A program made the position numbers and the translations under genes. A stretch of DNA of 26,546 nt from an uncultured Collinsella sp. GTDB lineage: Bacteria > Actinomycetota > Coriobacteriia > Coriobacteriales > Coriobacteriaceae. Under the pieces are notes generated by a model. That model did no database searches and had not been told where the DNA came from. It was given only the letters and a program-made list of their open reading frames with translations. Below are positions 22,371 through 26,546 of this stretch, in pieces; within the stretch, counting starts at the first letter, position 1; each line of letters starts with the position of its first letter. The DNA is taken from NCBI GenBank assembly GCA_958421035.1, contig CATZKS010000014.1:1-26546 (forward strand), written 5' to 3'.

Positions 22371-24074
22371 TTAGCCCAGCAGACTCAATCCCACGGAGAC
22401 AAACGCCAGGATAACGCCGACGATGGACTCGCCGCCCAGCAGGCCGCTGGCAACGACCAGGCCCTGCTCCTGGAAGGCGGCATCCTTGGCAGCCTTCTCC
22501 TCGTCCGAAAGGCCTGCCTCGGCGTCGCGGTGTGCGGCCCACTTGTCGTAGGCGAGCTTGACGCAGGAGCCCAAGAAGGCCGTGAGCGACATGTAGAACG
22601 GCAGGTACACGCCCAGACCGATCATCATGGCCGGAATGCCGAGCCAGTACATGACGATGCCGGCGATAAAGCCGCCCGCAAACCACGGCACGCTCGGGAT
22701 GCCCGAGACCATGGTGGCGACCACGCTTGCCTGTGCGGCAACGAAGCTCTTGTCGGGACCGAAGGCGTCCGGACCATAGGCGGTGACGAGCGCGACCATG
22801 ACAGCGGCAGCGACCAGGGCGCCCACGATGCCGCCAATGGCCTGGCCGACCCACTGTGCGCGCGGGTTGGTGCCCAGTACGGCTCCGGCCTTAAAGTCGT
22901 TCATGACGTCGCCCGCAAGGCCGCATGCCACGGCCACGATGCCGGCGATAAAGAACAGCTTGACTTGTGCGAGCTGCGCGAAGGCTGCCACGATGAGCAT
23001 GACGATGAGGCCAAAGATTTCCATGGGGTCGATACCCGTCTGGCCGCAGCTCTGTGCGCTCATGATGGTGGTGACAAAGGTGAACAGCGTGACGATGACG
23101 GCCGGGACGGGACCAAGGTCGAGCGCGATGGCAACGATCACGGCGATGGCTGCGGTGCCCAGGCCGATGATGCCGGCGTCGAGCTTAAGCGAGCCCGAGA
23201 TGAGCGACTGCTCGTCGGTGTCGGTGGAGCTGTCGGCGGCGAGGCCACGGACGATGCCGGCGACCTGCGGCAGGATGTCCTTAAGGACGACGGCGACGCC
23301 AAAGCCCATCATAAGGCCCATGCCTAAGGACTTGACGATACCCTGCGCGGTCACAATATCGAACAGACCGGCAGCGGTGCCGCCAACGATGATGCCAAAG
23401 TTGCCCAGCAGCGCGCCGGCAAACCAGAAGGCGACGGGGGCAAAGCCCACCAAAAAGCCGATGGACAGCAACATGGGCGAGTTGTAGATGGCAAAGGTCA
23501 CGCCGGGGATATTGAGCGTGCACAGCATGCTGGGCACTACGCCCAGGGCGTCGCGAAGCACGCTGTAGATGCCTGCGATGGCCATGGAGCCAAAGAGCTG
23601 CTTGCCGGTCTTGCCGCCGGCCTCGGTGGCGCGCAGGGTCTGAGCTGCGGCGTTGCCGGTGGGGAACTCCAGCGCGGCGTCCACGATAAAGTGACGGTGG
23701 ATGAGCGCTGTCGCCAGAAGGCCCAAGATGGTGCCGGCGAGCGCCACGATAAACATGTCGAGCCAGCTGATCTGGTCGGCATAGCCCAGCATCCAGGCGC
23801 CCGGGATGGTAAACGCCAGGCCGCCGGCGACCATGGCGCCCGCAGACATGATGGTGTGGGTGACGTTGGCCTCGTTGAGGCTGGCGTTGCCCATGAGCTT
23901 CAGGAAGAACAGTGAAATGACGGCAGCGAAAATGATTGGCCAGGGGAGGGCGCCCATCTTGAGGGCCGTGTAGGCCGAGCTTGCCGTGATAATCACGCAG
24001 CCAAGGACGCCGATGACGACGCCGCGCAGCGTGAGTTGACCGCGCATCGAGATGCGGTTCGAGGGATTGCTCAT
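22371..24074 (-). CDS. OPT-family oligopeptide transporter
   Basis: This 567-residue transporter has about 14-16 hydrophobic segments and belongs to the bacterial OPT family, which imports small peptides or metal chelates using a proton gradient. Characteristic wording includes RGVVIGVLGCVIITASSAYTALKMGALPWPI at the N-terminus (key words TALKMG and PWPI), FPTGNAAAQTLRATEAGGK, and SCGQTGIDPMEIFG. The start at 24074 (MSNPSNRISMRGQL) follows AAAGGAG; upstream in-frame codons to 24110 lack such a site. A hydrophilic loop with Asp/Thr/Ser lies mid-protein. It is monocistronic, ending at a strong terminator and transcribed away from coaX. Peptide uptake fits an amino-acid-fermenting lifestyle. Confidence 0.92.
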   Translation of the reverse strand: MSNPSNRISMRGQLTLRGVVIGVLGCVIITASSAYTALKMGALPWPIIFAAVISLFFLKLMGNASLNEANVTHTIMSAGAMVAGGLAFTIPGAWMLGYADQISWLDMFIVALAGTILGLLATALIHRHFIVDAALEFPTGNAAAQTLRATEAGGKTGKQLFGSMAIAGIYSVLRDALGVVPSMLCTLNIPGVTFAIYNSPMLLSIGFLVGFAPVAFWFAGALLGNFGIIVGGTAAGLFDIVTAQGIVKSLGMGLMMGFGVAVVLKDILPQVAGIVRGLAADSSTDTDEQSLISGSLKLDAGIIGLGTAAIAVIVAIALDLGPVPAVIVTLFTFVTTIMSAQSCGQTGIDPMEIFGLIVMLIVAAFAQLAQVKLFFIAGIVAVACGLAGDVMNDFKAGAVLGTNPRAQWVGQAIGGIVGALVAAAVMVALVTAYGPDAFGPDKSFVAAQASVVATMVSGIPSVPWFAGGFIAGIVMYWLGIPAMMIGLGVYLPFYMSLTAFLGSCVKLAYDKWAAHRDAEAGLSDEEKAAKDAAFQEQGLVVASGLLGGESIVGVILAFVSVGLSLLG

Positions 24075-24158
24075 ATAGAACTCCTTTGCGTATATCCGCT
24101 TCCCCCGCAAGCGCCGCTACGGATACGGCGCGGGAAGTCGGGTTACCAAGGGCCGACG

Positions 24159-24170
24159 CGTGAGCTCACG
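24159..24170. promoter_or_regulatory. Perfect 12-bp palindrome between divergent OPT and coaX genes
   Basis: CGTGAGCTCACG is a perfect palindrome in the 202-bp gap between the divergent start codons. Its position would suit an operator. Nearby on the OPT leader side, GCGCCG and CGGCGC form a small hairpin. No regulator is indicated. Confidence 0.35.
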
Positions 24171-24200
24171 TACGACCGCGCATCAGTATAGCCGCAAGGT

Positions 24201-24229
24201 AGTCAATTTGGGACGGGGCTTTTTAGCTG
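24201..24229 (+). repeat. Left arm of a perfect 29-bp inverted repeat around coaX and the deaminase gene
   Basis: This 29-bp segment is identical, in inverted orientation, to 25772-25800. It contains GGGACGGGGCTTTTT, which looks like the right half of a terminator hairpin with its T-run, but no matching left half lies nearby. It sits 47 bp before the coaX start. Confidence 0.92.
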
Positions 24230-24276
24230 GTTTGGGTAGGCGATATACTGCTGGGCAGACGAAAGGAGCGCCGACG

Positions 24277-25128
24277 ATGCTTAATGGGTGCGCATATATA
24301 TTGACGGTCGACGTGGGCAACACGTTCATTCGCTTTGGCCTGTTTGCCGAGGATTCGGCCGCGGCGCAGGAATGCCCGCTTGCGACGTGCGAGATCACGA
24401 CGCCGTCGAGCATTACGGCCGACGAAGCGCGTATGCGTCTCGCTCAAGTCATGGCCGCGCTGGCGGCCGATGCGGGCATGCCCGGCGCGCTCGTGCCCAC
24501 GGCGGCCGTGCTGAGCTGCGTAGTGCCGGCGCTCGAGCGCCCGTGGAAGGCGGCGCTTTCCCGCACTTGCACGGGGCGCGTGCTCACCGTGGGGCCGGGC
24601 CTCAAGACCGGTATGCCCGTGCACTACGACGACCCGGCAGAGATCGGTCCCGACCGCATCGCCGACGCCGTGGCGGCCCGTGCCGTCTACGGCTTTCCGT
24701 GCATCGTGATCGACCTGGGCACTACGACCAATATCGAGGTCATCGATGCGCGCGGAACCTTTGTCGGCGGCGTCATCGCGCCGGGTCTGGCACTTGGCGC
24801 CCGCTCGCTTTCGGCCGCTGCGGCGCGCCTGCCACAGGTCGAGCCCTCGGCACCCACACATGTGATCGGTCGCAACACGCGCGAGGCCATGCGCTCGGGC
24901 GTGGTCTTGGGCGAGGTGGCCCGTATCGACGGCATGCTCGACATGGTGCTTGCCGAGATGCGCTCGACCAAGGCGGCGGGCGATGGCAGCGTGCCCATCG
25001 TCATCACCGGCGACGATGCCGAGGCGCTCGCGGCGTTGGTCGGCCACAGCCTGACGGTAGACGACGCACTGACGCTGCGGGGTCTCGCGGAGCTGTACCG
25101 CATCAACCAAAAGCCCCGTCGCGCGTAG
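24277..25128 (+). CDS. coaX: Type III pantothenate kinase
   Basis: This 283-residue CoaX-type kinase performs the first step of coenzyme A synthesis (pantothenate to 4'-phosphopantothenate). It belongs to the ASKHA fold: phosphate motif DVGNTFIRFGL (Asp12 onwards), GPDRIADAVAAR, LGTTTNIEVID with the second phosphate motif, GGVIAPGLALGARSL, and a late ITGDDAEAL. The start at 24277 was chosen for the GAAAGGAGC site; an upstream in-frame ATG at 24160 would run through the palindrome and repeat arm. The dCMP deaminase gene follows after 83 bp, and both lie inside a 29-bp inverted repeat. The acyl-CoA chemistry elsewhere in the window depends on CoA, but no direct link is shown. Confidence 0.93.
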   Translation: MLNGCAYILTVDVGNTFIRFGLFAEDSAAAQECPLATCEITTPSSITADEARMRLAQVMAALAADAGMPGALVPTAAVLSCVVPALERPWKAALSRTCTGRVLTVGPGLKTGMPVHYDDPAEIGPDRIADAVAARAVYGFPCIVIDLGTTTNIEVIDARGTFVGGVIAPGLALGARSLSAAAARLPQVEPSAPTHVIGRNTREAMRSGVVLGEVARIDGMLDMVLAEMRSTKAAGDGSVPIVITGDDAEALAALVGHSLTVDDALTLRGLAELYRINQKPRRA

Positions 25129-25211
25129 CGATGGGGGCGGTGGGACAAAAACGTCTCCACCTTCCACCTGCTACAATGGGTCAAACTATTGCGATTTCGG
25201 AGGTGTCTGCC

Positions 25212-25736
25212 ATGTCGGACGATCTTCATCAAACCACGTCGGGCAAGCGCCGCGACGTTATTAGCTGGGACGAGTTCTTTATGAGCGTGGCCATCGCCGC
25301 GCAGCGCCGCAGTAAGGACCCCAACACGCAGGTGGGCGCGTGCATCGCCAGCACCAACCACCGCATCCTTTCGGTGGGCTACAACGGTACGCCCTCGGCG
25401 CTCAACGATGACTTTTTCCCGTGGGGCACGAGCGATGACCCGCTGCAGGACAAGCATAACTACGTAGTCCATGCCGAGGCAAACGCCGTGCTCAACTACC
25501 GCGGCTCGCTCAAGGACCTCGAGGGTTCCACGGTCTACGTCACGCTGTTCCCGTGTCATGACTGCGCCAAAATCCTGGCGCAGGTGGGCGTGGGCGAGGT
25601 TGTCTACCTAGACAACAAGTACGCCGACACCGACGACGGCCGCATCAGTCGCCGCATTCTCGACTCCTGCGGCATCAGCTACCGCCAGGTCATCGTCGAT
25701 GTCCACATTGGCACCGGGGAACAAACTCAGCAGTAG
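25212..25736 (+). CDS. dCMP deaminase-family protein
   Basis: This 174-residue zinc-dependent deoxycytidylate deaminase-type enzyme converts dCMP to dUMP for thymidylate synthesis. The zinc site is complete: His87 with catalytic Glu89 in VVHAEANAVLN, and Cys115 and Cys118 in LFPCHDCAKIL. SVGYNGTPSALNDDFF matches the substrate-binding start of the family, and DPNTQVGAC is also typical. The start at 25212 follows GGAGGTG; an in-frame ATG at 25176 is possible but lies before that site. The ORF continues far upstream without a stop, which is coincidental. ComE-type late-competence proteins share this fold, but the length and motifs fit dCMP deaminase. Confidence 0.93.
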   Translation: MSDDLHQTTSGKRRDVISWDEFFMSVAIAAQRRSKDPNTQVGACIASTNHRILSVGYNGTPSALNDDFFPWGTSDDPLQDKHNYVVHAEANAVLNYRGSLKDLEGSTVYVTLFPCHDCAKILAQVGVGEVVYLDNKYADTDDGRISRRILDSCGISYRQVIVDVHIGTGEQTQQ

Positions 25737-25771
25737 CGGCAACGTGTGCTAGCGCCGGGCGTCGGCAAAAG

Positions 25772-25800
25772 CAGCTAAAAAGCCCCGTCCCAAATTGACT
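25772..25800 (-). repeat. Right arm of the perfect 29-bp inverted repeat
   Basis: Exact inverted copy of 24201-24229, 36 bp after the deaminase stop codon. Flanking bases differ at both ends, so the match is limited to 29 bp. Confidence 0.92.
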
Positions 25801-25873
25801 GCTCGTGAAAGTCGTGTCCGCGCGCATGGACGGCTCGTGAGCGGGTACACGGCTGTAGTAACATAGCTCTGTC

Positions 25874-25889
25874 CGCGGGCGCGCCCGCG
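25874..25889. promoter_or_regulatory. Perfect 16-bp GC palindrome before the NifU-like gene
   Basis: CGCGGGCGCGCCCGCG is a perfect palindrome 23 bp before the GTG start and is followed by TTATT. It could be an operator or a leader hairpin. No clear promoter was found in 25801-25873. Confidence 0.4.
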
Positions 25890-25911
25890 TTATTGTGAGA
25901 AAGGAGCCCCT

Positions 25912-26190
25912 GTGGCTGTTAACGAAGAGCTGCTTAAGAAGGTTCTTGAGGAGATCCGCCCCAACCTGCAGGCCGACGGCGGCGATATGGAGTATGTGGG
26001 CGTCGACGACGAGGGCGTCGTCCAGCTGGAACTGCAGGGCGCCTGCGCCGGTTGCCCCATGAGCGCACTGACCCTGTCCATGGGTATCGAGCGCATCCTG
26101 AAGGAGCACGTGCCTGGCGTTACCCGCGTTGAGCAGGTCAATGCTTCCGGCGAGGCCGAGGACCTGTACGACGAGTACGCGCCGTTCTAA
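25912..26190 (+). CDS. NifU C-terminal-domain Fe-S scaffold protein
   Basis: This 92-residue protein matches the NifU C-terminal domain family, which holds and passes on [4Fe-4S] clusters. The two cluster ligands are Cys45 and Cys48 in GACAGCPMS. The N-terminal words NLQADGGDMEY are typical. It begins with GTG at 25912 after GAAAGGAGC. There is no N-terminal IscU-like or A-type domain, so it is the stand-alone form. It may serve Fe-S enzymes such as the giant activase, a link that is only inferred. Confidence 0.93.
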   Translation: MAVNEELLKKVLEEIRPNLQADGGDMEYVGVDDEGVVQLELQGACAGCPMSALTLSMGIERILKEHVPGVTRVEQVNASGEAEDLYDEYAPF

Positions 26191-26240
26191 GATGCGGAAG
26201 CTGCGGACGGCGTACTTCGCATAGACGTTACGCCCAAATA

Positions 26241-26271
26241 TGCGGCTGCGAGCGCAAGGCCCGCGGCCGCA
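26241..26271 (+). terminator. Terminator after the NifU-like gene
   Basis: TGCGGCTGCG (26241-26250) pairs with CGCGGCCGCA (26262-26271) with one wobble. AAAT and TTTG flank the stem. It is 50 bp past the stop codon and 28 bp before lgt, so lgt may need its own promoter or read-through. Confidence 0.6.
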
Positions 26272-26299
26272 TTTGTATGTAGGGAGCAGGGGGACCGAT

Positions 26300-26546
26300 A
26301 TGCTCAACGACCTCTACCATATGCTTGATCCCGTCGCGATTTCGGCGGGGCCCATCACCATCTACTGGTACGGCTTGGCCTACGTGGTCGGCGCTCTGCT
26401 CACGGCGGTCGTCATGTATCGCACGCAGCGTCGCTGGGGGTTCGACATCACGATCGATGACCTGACGAGCGTCGTGGTCGGCGCGGTCTTTGGTCTCATC
26501 ATCGGCGCGCGCCTGTTCTACGTCATTTTCTACGGCGACGGCTACT
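26300..26546 (+). CDS. lgt: Prolipoprotein diacylglyceryl transferase, N-terminal part
   Basis: The first 82 codons of a membrane enzyme run off the right edge. The N-terminus MLNDLYHMLDP followed by GPITIYWYGLAYVVG matches the Lgt family start, with a first membrane helix and a second (VVVGAVFGLIIGARLFYVIF, about 58-77) containing GARLFYV. Lgt transfers diacylglycerol from phosphatidylglycerol to the lipobox cysteine of prolipoproteins, such as the importer binding protein encoded at 5315-6310. GGGAGCAGGGGG precedes the ATG. The catalytic histidine and the signature downstream are outside the window. Confidence 0.88.
   Translation, partial: MLNDLYHMLDPVAISAGPITIYWYGLAYVVGALLTAVVMYRTQRRWGFDITIDDLTSVVVGAVFGLIIGARLFYVIFYGDGY

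Noticed and set aside
22326..23327. A 333-codon plus-strand frame opposite the OPT transporter
   Set aside because: Its Asp/His/Gly-rich translation is typical of antisense shadows of membrane proteins in GC-rich DNA.
24288..25736. A 482-codon frame that would fuse an upstream Arg-rich region to the dCMP deaminase
   Set aside because: The first 300 codons are the out-of-frame reading of coaX. The true deaminase start at 25212 has a GGAGGTG site.

Overview
The window looks like chromosomal DNA from a high-GC anaerobic actinobacterium, most likely a gut Coriobacteriia of the Collinsella type. This is inferred from the GC-rich coding style, GGAGG-type ribosome sites, a single huge activase/2-hydroxyacyl-CoA dehydratase-like protein, an OPT transporter and a simple Amt/P-II pair. 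No database was consulted. No rRNA, tRNA, CRISPR array, transposase or phage gene was seen.

Layout. 1-1877 (+): the end of an ABC exporter operon (ATPase tail plus two membrane subunits), visibly less GC-rich than the rest. 1988-6310 (-): a polar amino-acid ABC importer (Tat-type lipoprotein binding protein, two permeases, ATPase) followed by a class-I glutamine amidotransferase/peptidase C26, driven by a good promoter at 6354-6383. 6495-6710: six copies of a 15-bp sequence in strictly alternating orientation every 40-41 bp. 6767-8548 (-): a divergent Dxs-like thiamine-diphosphate enzyme. 8777-10336 (+): an HD-domain protein and a CmpB-type membrane protein. 10535-12306 (+): ammonium channel AmtB and P-II protein GlnK, separated by a large imperfect inverted repeat. 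12388-13251 (+): a Cof-type HAD phosphatase.

13252-13716 contains no long gene, but it has the architecture of a type I toxin-antitoxin locus. It holds a 41-residue membrane peptide with a very basic tail, a hairpin hiding its ribosome site, a convergent antisense promoter, a shared two-way terminator and matching short direct repeats. Related palindromes bracket the segment. This is the strongest candidate here for an undescribed system.

13808-19317 (+): a TetR-type regulator 11 bp upstream of a 1595-residue protein with two activase-type ATPase domains, cysteine clusters and dehydratase-like C-terminal regions. A 417-bp gap with a terminator and a 24-bp inverted repeat follows, then a 3-hydroxyacyl-CoA dehydrogenase-like gene (19735-20694). 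The two enzymes together suggest anaerobic acyl-CoA chemistry, although they are probably separate transcripts.

21016-24074 (-): a DUF389 membrane protein carrying an EF-hand-like calcium loop, and an OPT-family transporter. 24277-25736 (+): type III pantothenate kinase and dCMP deaminase, enclosed by a perfect 29-bp inverted repeat. 25912-26190 (+): a NifU C-terminal-domain Fe-S protein. 26300-end (+): the start of lgt (prolipoprotein diacylglyceryl transferase), cut by the window edge.
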